NCBI GenBank assembly: GCA_965368815.1
Contig: CBDUOH010000060.1
Location: 1 to 12,818, forward strand
DNA from: UBA5794 sp965368815
GTDB taxonomy: Bacteria; Actinomycetota; Acidimicrobiia; Spongiisociales; UBA5794
Length of the DNA stretch: 12,818 nt
Reading direction: 5' to 3'
This document shows positions 1-7,856 of this stretch, piece after piece. The notes under the pieces were generated by a model, which had not been told where the DNA came from, searched no databases, and saw nothing but the letters and a program-made list of their open reading frames with translations. The position numbers were made by a program, and so were the translations under genes. Within the stretch, counting starts at the first letter, position 1. The number at the start of each line of letters is the position of its first letter.

Positions 1-1457
1 GGGAAGGCTGGTCGTGGGAGACGTACCCAGTCGAACTCGAGAACCCTGGACTGGGTGTGGCCGGGTGTGTCGACCCTGATGAGTTCCTCGGTCCAGTCGG
101 CGAAGTACTGGAAGTTCGAGGCCGTTTTGACGACGACCGTCCGCACCGAGTCGCGGTCCGTGGCGTCGATGCCCAGGTGGGCCCAGAAGGTGGGTTTGAG
201 CACGGAACCTGTCCGATAGCGCGACACACCCACGAGGACGTTGCCGATCTTGAGAAGGGCGGTCGTGCCGAACTCGTGGGCCTCATCGTTGATATCGGCT
301 TCCAGGACACCGTCGGCGATGTTCAGAACCTCTGCGGTCACGGTGATCGGTTCGCCCCAACGTGTGTCGGACGAGCGTCCCAACTGCACTTCGATCGTCG
401 CTCCCACTCCTGCCTCGGCGGCTTGGAGTGCGGCTGCCTCATCCACCATCGGGATCAGGGCGGTGTGCTGCACGTTCTGGCGGATCATCTCCGCAAGGAT
501 CACGTTCGAGTCGCCGGCTGCTCCTCCCGCGACGCTGTCGCCGGTGTCGGAGAGCACCACGATCCCTCGGGCAGCGGCCTCCGCCTTGGCAACGGCGTCC
601 GCGACCGGGATCGAATCCTGGACCATGAGGTCCTCACGGAGCTCCCACACCTTGCGGGTCAATTCCTTCGCCAGGTCGTCGGCGAGCTGTGGATCGTTGT
701 CGGTGTAGACGATCGAGACCCATCCGCCCTCTTCGACATCGAGCCACGGCTGCATCGGATAGGTCGAGGCAGAGATCACGCCCGGGCGGGTCTCGATCTC
801 GCGTGCCAGATCGAACCAGGTCTTCATCGGAGGCTTGCGGGTCAGGTACTGCTCCTGGTGGGTGATCATGGGGGCGCGCCGCATGCCGACCGTGGGTTCC
901 ATGTCCCCGTCCACCATCTTGAACAACGCCTCGGCCGTCTCCTGCCCGGTGTGATAGGGGTTGTGCGGCTGGGTACGGTGGCCCACGATGATGTCGGCGT
1001 TGGCAACCTTGCGGCGGGTGATACAGGCGTGGTGGTCGGTCGAGGCCACGAGCCACACATCTGGCCCGATCTTGCTTCGGACCATCTCAAGCAGCAGGCC
1101 CTCGGGATCATCGTCGTGCTCGGCTGCCATCGCTCCGTGGAGGGCGAGATAGACAGCGTCGACGTCCCCCATGGTGTCGAGCTGCTCTTCGAATGCAGCC
1201 ATGACCTCGTCGAACGCCGCTTTCGTGACACGGCCACTCGCTCCTGCGCCAGCGCGGACCAGCGGCACCAACTCGACGCCCCCTCGCGCGTCGGCGACAT
1301 CGGCGAACGCCCACAGCGGATTGCGGTCCCGCCCACCTGACCTGAAGTCGATGTCAGCACCGATGGCGTATCCCTGACGACGGAACACATCCATGTCCGT
1401 GACGACCGGGCTGAACGTGTTCGACTCTTGGCTGAACCTACCGACGGCGATTCTCAC
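1..1457 (-). CDS. M81 family metallopeptidase (MlrC-like), C-terminus cut by window edge
   Basis: The minus-strand reading frame is open from a GTG at 1457 to the window edge, giving 485 codons. The translation begins VRIAVGRFSQESNTFSP, the usual N-terminus of the MlrC/M81 family, which is named for the zinc enzyme that degrades linearised microcystin. An Asp-x-His pair (D141, H143 in TDHH) is followed by H165 in the QPHNP motif. These spacings match the metal ligands I recall for MlrC (D184, H186, H208). The C-terminal domain has the family's Asp/Gly-rich loop around residues 304-316 (SDTGDSVAGGAAGDS). The last visible residues, DWVRLPRPAFP, correspond to the family's end, so only a few residues are missing. 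GTG 1457 is preferred because AGGAG lies 8 nt upstream. The true substrate is unknown; most family members have no proven link to microcystin. It is transcribed divergently from the cyclase gene. Confidence 0.88.
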   Translation of the reverse strand, partial: MRIAVGRFSQESNTFSPVVTDMDVFRRQGYAIGADIDFRSGGRDRNPLWAFADVADARGGVELVPLVRAGAGASGRVTKAAFDEVMAAFEEQLDTMGDVDAVYLALHGAMAAEHDDDPEGLLLEMVRSKIGPDVWLVASTDHHACITRRKVANADIIVGHRTQPHNPYHTGQETAEALFKMVDGDMEPTVGMRRAPMITHQEQYLTRKPPMKTWFDLAREIETRPGVISASTYPMQPWLDVEEGGWVSIVYTDNDPQLADDLAKELTRKVWELREDLMVQDSIPVADAVAKAEAAARGIVVLSDTGDSVAGGAAGDSNVILAEMIRQNVQHTALIPMVDEAAALQAAEAGVGATIEVQLGRSSDTRWGEPITVTAEVLNIADGVLEADINDEAHEFGTTALLKIGNVLVGVSRYRTGSVLKPTFWAHLGIDATDRDSVRTVVVKTASNFQYFADWTEELIRVDTPGHTQSRVLEFDWVRLPRPAF

Positions 1458-1465
1458 GCGCACTT

Positions 1466-1470
1466 CTCCT
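1466..1470 (-). promoter_or_regulatory. Ribosome binding site that fixes the M81 start
   Basis: On the minus strand AGGAG occupies 1470-1466 and lies 8 nt before the GTG at 1457. An in-frame ATG at 1490 has no Shine-Dalgarno and would add an 11-residue extension unlike the family. An in-frame GTG at 1463 is only 2 nt from the AGGAG. Confidence 0.7.
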
Positions 1471-1539
1471 GTTTCGCGACGTAGAGCCATCGTAGACCGG
1501 ATCCTGGGCCGTGAATCTGGGAAGCGACAGACCACCATC

Positions 1540-1577
1540 GCACCGCGTCGGTGCTGAGTAGTGTCCTCATGGGACAC
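1540..1577. promoter_or_regulatory. Two inverted repeats in the M81/cyclase divergent region
   Basis: The first repeat is GCACCG-CGT-CGGTGC at 1540-1554, with perfect 6-bp arms. The second is GTGTCC-TCATG-GGACAC at 1561-1577, also with perfect 6-bp arms. Both lie just upstream of the cyclase start at 1592. They could be operator half-sites or hairpins in the 5' leader. I see no convincing -35/-10 pair in this 134-bp region, so the regulatory role is inferred from position only. Confidence 0.35.
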
Positions 1578-1591
1578 GAACGGGAAGGGCT

Positions 1592-4500
1592 GTGGCCGTC
1601 AGTAGAGAACTCGATCGGTTCGCTGTGCAACATCTGCGCGAGTGGGACCGCATCAGCGATCAAGCATGGGCCGTCGTCGACGGGACATTGTGCTTTGTCG
1701 ACATCTCAGGGTTCACCGCGCTTTCTGAGCGGTTGGCGACGCTCGGGCGTGTGGGTGCCGAGGAGCTCACCGAGGTTCTCAACCGTGTGTTCGGAGACAT
1801 GCTGGCTCTTGCAGCCGACCGTGGCGGGACGCTCCTCAAGTACGGCGGAGATGCGCTGTTGCTGCTGTTCGAGGGACCGGACCACGCCGACCAGGCAGTG
1901 GCAGCGACCATTGAGATGCGAACCGCGCTGAAGACCGCAGCCGAGGTCCCCACGTCGGTCGGGCGGGTACCGCTTCGCATGTCCCAAGGTGTCCACAGCG
2001 GTGATGTCCACCTGTTCCGCGCCAACGGATCCCACTCGGAACTCATCCTCGCCGGGCCCGCGGTGACACAGGTCACTGAGATGGAGGGGACGGCCGAGGC
2101 AGGCGAGATCGTTGTGAGTGCGGCGACGAGGCAACTCATCGGTGACGACGCTGCCCCGACTCCCAAGGGCGACGGTTGGATTCTGCGGTGGCGCACGCCG
2201 CGAGCTGAGGCACAGGGCCCTCGTCTCGAGCATGCCTCTCGCTCGGATGTGGAGACCTTGATACCAACAGCGCTCAGGCCGTTCCTCATGGCGGGCACGC
2301 CGGACTCCGAGCATCGGCAGGCAACAGTCGTGTTCGTGAAGGTGCTCGGTACCGACGAACTGCTCTCTACAGAGGGCATTGATGCGACGTGGAGGTCGAT
2401 CGATCATCTCATCGCCCAAGTGACCGGCATCGCCGACGACGAGGAGATCACGTTCCTCGCCACGGATGTGGATGCTGGCGGCTTCAAGATCATTCTGGTT
2501 TCGGGTGTCCCACGAACGAGGGTCGACGAGGGTGGCCGAGCGCTGCGGGCCGCGCGCCGTATCGCCGACATCGAGACTCCGTTCGCCATCAAGATCGGTC
2601 TGAATCGAGGTGACGCGTTCTCAGGTGAGGTCGGCTCTGCCAGCCGATCGACCTACACGATCATGGGCGACACGGTGAACCTGGCGGCACGCCTCATGGC
2701 GGCCGCCCCGACCGGTGAGATCTACGCCACTCGGGCGGTGATCGATGATTCGCTCACGCTCTTTGATCACCGTGACGTCGAACCGTTCTACGTCAAGGGC
2801 AAGTCGGCGCCTGTGCGGGCTCTGTCGATCGGAGGCGAGGCGGGGACGCGTGCGACCCAGTCGACTGAGGGAAAGATCTTCGGACGTGGGGAGGAACTGC
2901 AGCGGCTGCAATCCGCTGTGGATGCCGCTGGTCCCGGTTCGGGCGCGGCGATCACTGTCACGGGGCCAACCGGGATAGGGAAGACACGGTTGATCGAGGA
3001 GACCCTGTCACAGTCCGATCTCCGAGCGATCCCGGTGCGGTCCGAGCCATACGGATCAGCCAACCCATACAGACCGTGGCGCGACTCCGTCAGGGGTTTG
3101 CTTGGTGTGGAACGCTCGACACAACAGGAGATGTCACAACAGGTGATCGCCGGAATCGAGGCGCTTGCTCCCGACCTTGTTCCGTTCGCCCCCTTGATCG
3201 GCGATGTTGCCCACGTTGAGATGCCCCCGACGCCGGAGTCCGCAGCGATCGACCCACAGTTTCGGCGCGGACGCACGATTGATGTCGTGGCTGAGCTGTT
3301 GGCTACCGCCTTGCCCGAACCGGTGGTGATCGTGGCCGAGGACATCCATTGGTCCGACGCGGCGACGGTTGCGCTCCTGGAACGAATAGCGATCGACGCG
3401 CCGGACCGTGGATGGGTAGTGCTCGCTTCAAGTCGAGATGTGGTGCTTGCCGACACCGAAGCGCTTCCCCTCAAGCCGCTTGCAGACGAGGACATCGTCG
3501 AGATGATCCATAGCGCGACCGAGGCTGCCCCTTTGCGTCCCGATGTCGTTTCCACCATGACCAGGCGGGCCGGCGGAAGCCCGCTTTTCGCTGAGGAACT
3601 GATCGCCATCGTGCGCGAGACGGGTGATGTGTCGTCGCTCCCGACGTCGTTGGACGGTGTTGTCGGAAGCCAGATCGACAACCTGCCTCCGCTTGCACGT
3701 CGAGTACTGCGGTATCTGTCCGTGCTCGGTCGCAGTTTCAGGGTCACCGTCGCCCGCGACCTGTTGCGCAGTCAGAACATCACATTGGACGAGGCGACCA
3801 GGGCGACACTATCGACCTTCCTCGACGAAGTCGGCTCGACTCGTCTCGAGTTCCGGCACGCAATGGTCCGCGATGTCGCCTATGAAGGCCTTGCGTATCG
3901 GTTACGGCGAGAGCTTCATCTCGCTGCCGGTCGGTTGCTGCTTGAGAGCGTGAAAGGAGAGGAGGACGCCGCAGCAGACATGCTTGCGTTGCACTTCTCC
4001 GAGGGGGGTGACTTCGAGGCGGCGTGGCGCTTCGCACGCACAGCAGGCGACAGGAACCGTGACCTGTACGCGAACTCCGCTGCCGCGGCGCAATATGAGC
4101 GCGCACTCGCGGCGGCTCGTCATCTCGACGGGATCTCCGACGCCGATCGCGTCAGGGTATGGACGAGCCTTGGGGATGTCCGGGAGCAGCTCGGTCTCTT
4201 CGACAGTGCTCTCGATGCGTACCGCCGGGCGTCTGATCACGCAAAAGCTGACCCGGAGGCGTTGTGTGGCGTGCTGCTGAAACGAGCAAGCGCGAAGGAG
4301 AGAGCCGGGCGCTATACGGCAGCACTCGCCGAGGCGACTCGCGCTCGGAAGCTTGCGAGCACTGTCGGCACAGAAGCGATGCGCCATCGTTGGGCTGACG
4401 CCGTAGGGATGACAGCGGTGATACGCCAAGCTCAGCAGAAACCAGCCGAGGCGCGCAAAGCAGCAATCGCAGCTGTTGACGCCGCCGAACAAGCGAACGA

Positions 4501-5359
4501 CGATCTCGCACTTGCCCGTGCGCTGTCGGTGCTGGACTACTCGATGGTCATGCTCGGTGAGCTTGAAGGCGCGACGAACTCCACGAAATCCTTGGAGATC
4601 TACCGCACGAACGGACGTCTGAATCAGGAAGGTCAGGTCGCCCAGAACCTCGGTGTGTACGCCTACTACCGAGGGGATTGGAAGGCTGCGCTCGATCTGT
4701 ACACGGAGGGCCGATTGACGCTCGAGAAGGTGGGGAACATGGTCGAGGCTGCTCGCGCCGACGCCAATATCGGCGAAGTGCTGGTGAACCAGGGCCGATT
4801 CGATGAAGCCGAAGAACCGCTCTTCTCTGCGCGCCGCATCAATGCTGCATCGGGCTTCGACGAAGGGATAGCGTTCGTCGACGTCCTCATCGGTCGTATG
4901 TATGGACTGCGAGGCGACCTCGAACGATCATCCGAGTACCTCAATTCGGCCATCGAAGCCTCACGAAAGCTTCGGCTCGACGCATACATCTTCGAGGCGT
5001 CGATTCACCTCGGGGATGCCGCATGCCGGTCCGGTGACCCAGCGGAAGGTCTCGCAGTCCTCAGGGCCGCCGCTGAGGAGACACCTGCGGAGTACGTCGA
5101 TTTCTTCGGACCGCTGTACGCGCGCATCCTGGGTTCGGTCCTCGACGCCGACGGGCAATCCGACCTCGCTCTCGAAACGCTCGAGGCAGGACTTGCACAG
5201 GCGACCGATCGTGACGATGCATACGAGGCAGCGCTCCTGATAGCGACGATTGACCGCATTGCACCATCGAGGTTGGCCGACGAGCAGCGGGTGGCGGCAC
5301 GCGAAACGCTGCGCACGCTCGGCGTACGCAGCGTCCCCGGATCGGCCTTCGAGATCTAG
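1592..5359 (+). CDS. Tandem class III nucleotide cyclase, STAND/AAA ATPase, TPR protein (soluble adenylyl cyclase-like)
   Basis: This 1255-residue cytosolic protein is predicted to make cAMP (possibly cGMP) from NTP. Cyclase domain 1 (about residues 30-200) keeps both metal-binding Asp residues, D37 in FVDISGFT and D87 in KYGGDALLLLF, but lacks the Asn/Arg transition-state pair. Domain 2 (about 240-410) has K250 where the first metal Asp should be but keeps N363 and R367 in NLAAR. The two halves should therefore form one composite site. T356 at the base-recognition position fits adenylyl rather than guanylyl cyclases. A P-loop ATPase follows: Walker A GPTGIGKT (K464, T465) and Walker B VVIVAED (E583, D584). 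The STAND-type segment FRHAMVRDVAYEGL lies near 753. Helical TPR-like repeats run from about 850 to 1215. No membrane segment is seen. GTG 1592 is the only in-frame start nearby, behind GGGAAGGG. The ATPase and TPR parts probably regulate the cyclase; the ligand is unknown. Confidence 0.9.
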   Translation: MAVSRELDRFAVQHLREWDRISDQAWAVVDGTLCFVDISGFTALSERLATLGRVGAEELTEVLNRVFGDMLALAADRGGTLLKYGGDALLLLFEGPDHADQAVAATIEMRTALKTAAEVPTSVGRVPLRMSQGVHSGDVHLFRANGSHSELILAGPAVTQVTEMEGTAEAGEIVVSAATRQLIGDDAAPTPKGDGWILRWRTPRAEAQGPRLEHASRSDVETLIPTALRPFLMAGTPDSEHRQATVVFVKVLGTDELLSTEGIDATWRSIDHLIAQVTGIADDEEITFLATDVDAGGFKIILVSGVPRTRVDEGGRALRAARRIADIETPFAIKIGLNRGDAFSGEVGSASRSTYTIMGDTVNLAARLMAAAPTGEIYATRAVIDDSLTLFDHRDVEPFYVKGKSAPVRALSIGGEAGTRATQSTEGKIFGRGEELQRLQSAVDAAGPGSGAAITVTGPTGIGKTRLIEETLSQSDLRAIPVRSEPYGSANPYRPWRDSVRGLLGVERSTQQEMSQQVIAGIEALAPDLVPFAPLIGDVAHVEMPPTPESAAIDPQFRRGRTIDVVAELLATALPEPVVIVAEDIHWSDAATVALLERIAIDAPDRGWVVLASSRDVVLADTEALPLKPLADEDIVEMIHSATEAAPLRPDVVSTMTRRAGGSPLFAEELIAIVRETGDVSSLPTSLDGVVGSQIDNLPPLARRVLRYLSVLGRSFRVTVARDLLRSQNITLDEATRATLSTFLDEVGSTRLEFRHAMVRDVAYEGLAYRLRRELHLAAGRLLLESVKGEEDAAADMLALHFSEGGDFEAAWRFARTAGDRNRDLYANSAAAAQYERALAAARHLDGISDADRVRVWTSLGDVREQLGLFDSALDAYRRASDHAKADPEALCGVLLKRASAKERAGRYTAALAEATRARKLASTVGTEAMRHRWADAVGMTAVIRQAQQKPAEARKAAIAAVDAAEQANDDLALARALSVLDYSMVMLGELEGATNSTKSLEIYRTNGRLNQEGQVAQNLGVYAYYRGDWKAALDLYTEGRLTLEKVGNMVEAARADANIGEVLVNQGRFDEAEEPLFSARRINAASGFDEGIAFVDVLIGRMYGLRGDLERSSEYLNSAIEASRKLRLDAYIFEASIHLGDAACRSGDPAEGLAVLRAAAEETPAEYVDFFGPLYARILGSVLDADGQSDLALETLEAGLAQATDRDDAYEAALLIATIDRIAPSRLADEQRVAARETLRTLGVRSVPGSAFEI

Positions 5360-5366
5360 CTGTCGA

Positions 5367-7742
5367 TCAGCGCGGCCTACTCAGGCTGGGATCGTTGTAG
5401 ATGTAGAACACCTCGGTTGTGACGGTCTTGACCTCCGGTGTGCCGTCGTTGTCGTAGTTGATCGTCCTCGTGGTGTGAAGCACGAGGCAGATGTCCCCGC
5501 CGACTCCGACTGCGTTGGGATAGCTCCCATCGCCGGTCGGATTGTCGACCATCGTGTAGAGGAACTCGCCGGGTCCGGGAGCAACGATCTCGACCGCAAC
5601 ATCACCGGCGCACATCGGCACCTCTTCAACGGTGAGGCCGACCACCTGGAACGTCGGTCGGACGCCACTGTCGGCGGGGTCCTCGATGTCCCACTCAACC
5701 GTCAGCAACCCCGTGACACCTGCCCAGCTGTACCCGGACGGTGGTCCGACGAAGACGGACTGGTCCGGGTCGCCGGGGTTGTTGGTGCTCACGATCTCGA
5801 CCGGTACTGCGCATTCGGTGCCCTTGGTCAGGGGACCGACGAAGAAGCCGGCGAGTGGCGTGTCGTCGACATCGGGCCCACCGGTGTTGGTGCTCTCACC
5901 GCAGTCAAGACCGCCGAAGTACCCGACGGTTCCGCTCGATTGCTCCACCACCATGCCAAGCGGATCCTGACCCGTGACGGTGAAGCTGGTCGTTTGCTCC
6001 CCGGCGACGGTCGGCGTGGATATCTCACACGTGTCCGAGTCGCCGGGCGCCAACGAACCGACGATCTCGCACTGGTTGGGAGTCGTTCCCGGCGGCAGAT
6101 CCTCTTGCGCAATGATCACTTCGATCTCGACGTTCCCGTCGTTGCGAACGAACACCGTCCAGAGAACCTCATCCCCGGATACGACCGGCGGAGTGCCGAT
6201 TCCGTTGTTGGAAACCTCGACGTAGAGGACCGCATTCGTTCCGAAGTAGCCGGACGCGTCGGTTGCGGTGGCATCTGTCTCCGTCGGGGCATGGGTCGCT
6301 GATGCCGTTGCCGAGTTGGCGTACCCATCGAAGTACGTGCCGTCGGACGCGGCCTCTCCCTCGCTGGTCTCCGCCACACCTGAGATCGTGCACTCGACCG
6401 AATCGCCGGGAGCCACGGTCGTTGCTGAACAGGTGGCGGATCCCTCGGTGTCGTCCTCGACGCCCACACCCGAAAGGGTCACATTGCCCGTGTTGGTGAC
6501 GGTGTATGTCCACTTCACCGTGTCGCCCGATACGATCAGGATGTCGTCACCGGGGCCCGAGTAGATCGATTCACCGTCGGATCCGGAAGTGGTCTTGTTC
6601 AGTTCCAACGAGGCGTTCATCCCGAAGTACGTGACGGTGTCCGAGGCCGAGGTCGAACGAATGTCCGATTCTGCCGATGCCGTCACGATGTGCGTCTCGC
6701 CGGGCCCGCCGGCTGTGCTGGGCTGCACCTCGTTCGTTGAGCTGTAGTCCCATGTCTCGCCCGGCGAGAGGATCCCGTCGCCGTCGTCTCCCGTGGGCCC
6801 GGTGATCGTCAGCCCTTGGTCATCGACGACGCTCACGTTCGTGAGGGGGAGGTCGCCCGTATTCGTGACTGCATGACTCCACGAGAGGGTTGTGCCGGCT
6901 GGCACGAATCCGAGGTCGTCGCTTGCATAGCCACTGACGACGGTGTCGATCGAGATTGCGGTTCGTGCCGTCGCAAGGTGGAAGACCGTGCGGTGGTTCG
7001 CTGCGGAATCTCCTGGTGCCTCGTTCCATGTTGCGCCGCCCTCGATGGAGACGGCTCCGGTCACCATCGTGATCACGACGGTGTCGAACGGCACGATCTC
7101 GGAGGGTTCGGTCATGGTCGGCTGTCCGTTCGGAGCGCCCGGGTAAGCATGGACCCGATACTTGTCCCGGTATTTCGAGTCCGGTCCGCTATCGGATCCG
7201 CTGTTCAGGACTGTCTGCTGCGTGCCGACCTTCTCGGATCCTGAGAAGAACTCGAACTTGACCTCTGCGTCGTATTTGGCCTCGAGATCGAAGTCGATCC
7301 ATGCAAACACCTGTTCTTGGGCGATGACGGTTGGTCCGACTGCGAGCGTGAGCGATTCCGATCGTCCCGAACCCAGGTAATCGACGCGACCGCAGTCCTG
7401 TCCGTTGCCATTTCCCTTTTCGTTGACGCCCAGCCCGTCCTCGACGAGACCGAGCTTGCCGGTGACGGGGTTCCCCTGCTTGTTGAACGTACTGTGCGTC
7501 ACCGTGACAAGACCTGCGCCGTTCGTGTCCGGATTCACGGTGCACTCGTTACGGCCCGGTGCGATCAGTTGCTGCTGCGATCCGTATTCGAATTGATTCG
7601 CCCCGCTACCGAGGACCAGTTTGATTTCCGTGGGGACCGTTGGATCGGCGAGTCCGACTGCGATGGTCACGACCGTGACGAGGCCCGCGATTGAAGCGAC
7701 GACGAGCCAGCGCCAACGTCGCGATGAATGGACCAATGACAT
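5367..7742 (-). CDS. Secreted protein with DUF11-like repeats
   Basis: This is a 791-residue exported, acidic, Thr/Ser/Gly-rich protein. An Arg/Trp-rich start is followed by a hydrophobic stretch (about residues 12-31) ending VGLA-DP, a signal peptide or uncleaved anchor. Residues 32-255 form an unrecognised, probably beta-rich domain containing DGLGVN and FAWIDFDLEAKYD. Residues 263-607 hold three DUF11-like modules with the hallmark 'VTNTGD/VTNTGN/VRNDGN' strands. Modules two and three each have a Cys pair around an APGDS turn. YFG tripeptides at residues 372, 499 and 608 close the modules. Residues 611-791 are an unrecognised Cys-containing domain ending SLSRPR. There is no LPXTG-like motif and no C-terminal membrane helix, although a sortase gene lies upstream. 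GGAAGG lies 7 nt before ATG 7742. It is likely a surface or matrix protein; the function is not known. The stop is 7 bp from the stop of the convergent cyclase gene. Confidence 0.82.
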   Translation of the reverse strand: MSLVHSSRRWRWLVVASIAGLVTVVTIAVGLADPTVPTEIKLVLGSGANQFEYGSQQQLIAPGRNECTVNPDTNGAGLVTVTHSTFNKQGNPVTGKLGLVEDGLGVNEKGNGNGQDCGRVDYLGSGRSESLTLAVGPTVIAQEQVFAWIDFDLEAKYDAEVKFEFFSGSEKVGTQQTVLNSGSDSGPDSKYRDKYRVHAYPGAPNGQPTMTEPSEIVPFDTVVITMVTGAVSIEGGATWNEAPGDSAANHRTVFHLATARTAISIDTVVSGYASDDLGFVPAGTTLSWSHAVTNTGDLPLTNVSVVDDQGLTITGPTGDDGDGILSPGETWDYSSTNEVQPSTAGGPGETHIVTASAESDIRSTSASDTVTYFGMNASLELNKTTSGSDGESIYSGPGDDILIVSGDTVKWTYTVTNTGNVTLSGVGVEDDTEGSATCSATTVAPGDSVECTISGVAETSEGEAASDGTYFDGYANSATASATHAPTETDATATDASGYFGTNAVLYVEVSNNGIGTPPVVSGDEVLWTVFVRNDGNVEIEVIIAQEDLPPGTTPNQCEIVGSLAPGDSDTCEISTPTVAGEQTTSFTVTGQDPLGMVVEQSSGTVGYFGGLDCGESTNTGGPDVDDTPLAGFFVGPLTKGTECAVPVEIVSTNNPGDPDQSVFVGPPSGYSWAGVTGLLTVEWDIEDPADSGVRPTFQVVGLTVEEVPMCAGDVAVEIVAPGPGEFLYTMVDNPTGDGSYPNAVGVGGDICLVLHTTRTINYDNDGTPEVKTVTTEVFYIYNDPSLSRPR

Positions 7743-7856
7743 GTGAGTGCCTTCCTCGATTTCCGCCTGAGGATGACGATAGCCGTTCCACCGGAGGCGC
7801 GGAAGGGGAAAGCAGTTTTTTGACCACCCAGAGTGTCGGACCAGTGCCGGCTCTGC
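7743..7856 (-). other. 114-bp leader between sortase stop and DUF11-like protein gene
   Basis: This gap separates the sortase stop from the next minus-strand ATG. On the minus strand it contains the A-tract element GGTCAAAAAACTGC near 7812-7825 and pyrimidine-rich sequence, then the ribosome site. It has no obvious hairpin terminator and no clear -35/-10 pair. The length allows a separate promoter, but I cannot assign one. Confidence 0.3.

Noticed and set aside
57..1340. A long plus-strand open frame (427 codons)
   Set aside because: It is antisense to the M81 gene, whose family motifs are clear on the other strand. Its translation is His/Asp/Arg-rich with no domain, a typical shadow frame in GC-rich DNA.
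1458..1490. ATG at 1490 as the M81 start
   Set aside because: It is in frame but has no ribosome site and adds residues before the normal family N-terminus. The GTG at 1457 has AGGAG at good spacing.
5250..6302. Plus-strand open frame of 350 codons
   Set aside because: It overlaps the end of the cyclase gene and is antisense to the DUF11-like gene. The composition is that of a shadow frame.
7763..7803. CCGCCT/AGGCG(c)GG inverted repeat upstream of the DUF11-like gene
   Set aside because: The arms are short and imperfect, and the loop exceeds 30 nt, so chance is the simplest explanation in GC-rich DNA.
7743..7856. Cyclic di-GMP riboswitch ahead of the DUF11-like gene
   Set aside because: The GCCTCCGG string recalls part of the class I consensus, but the conserved GCAAA-containing core and tetraloop receptor partners are not visible.
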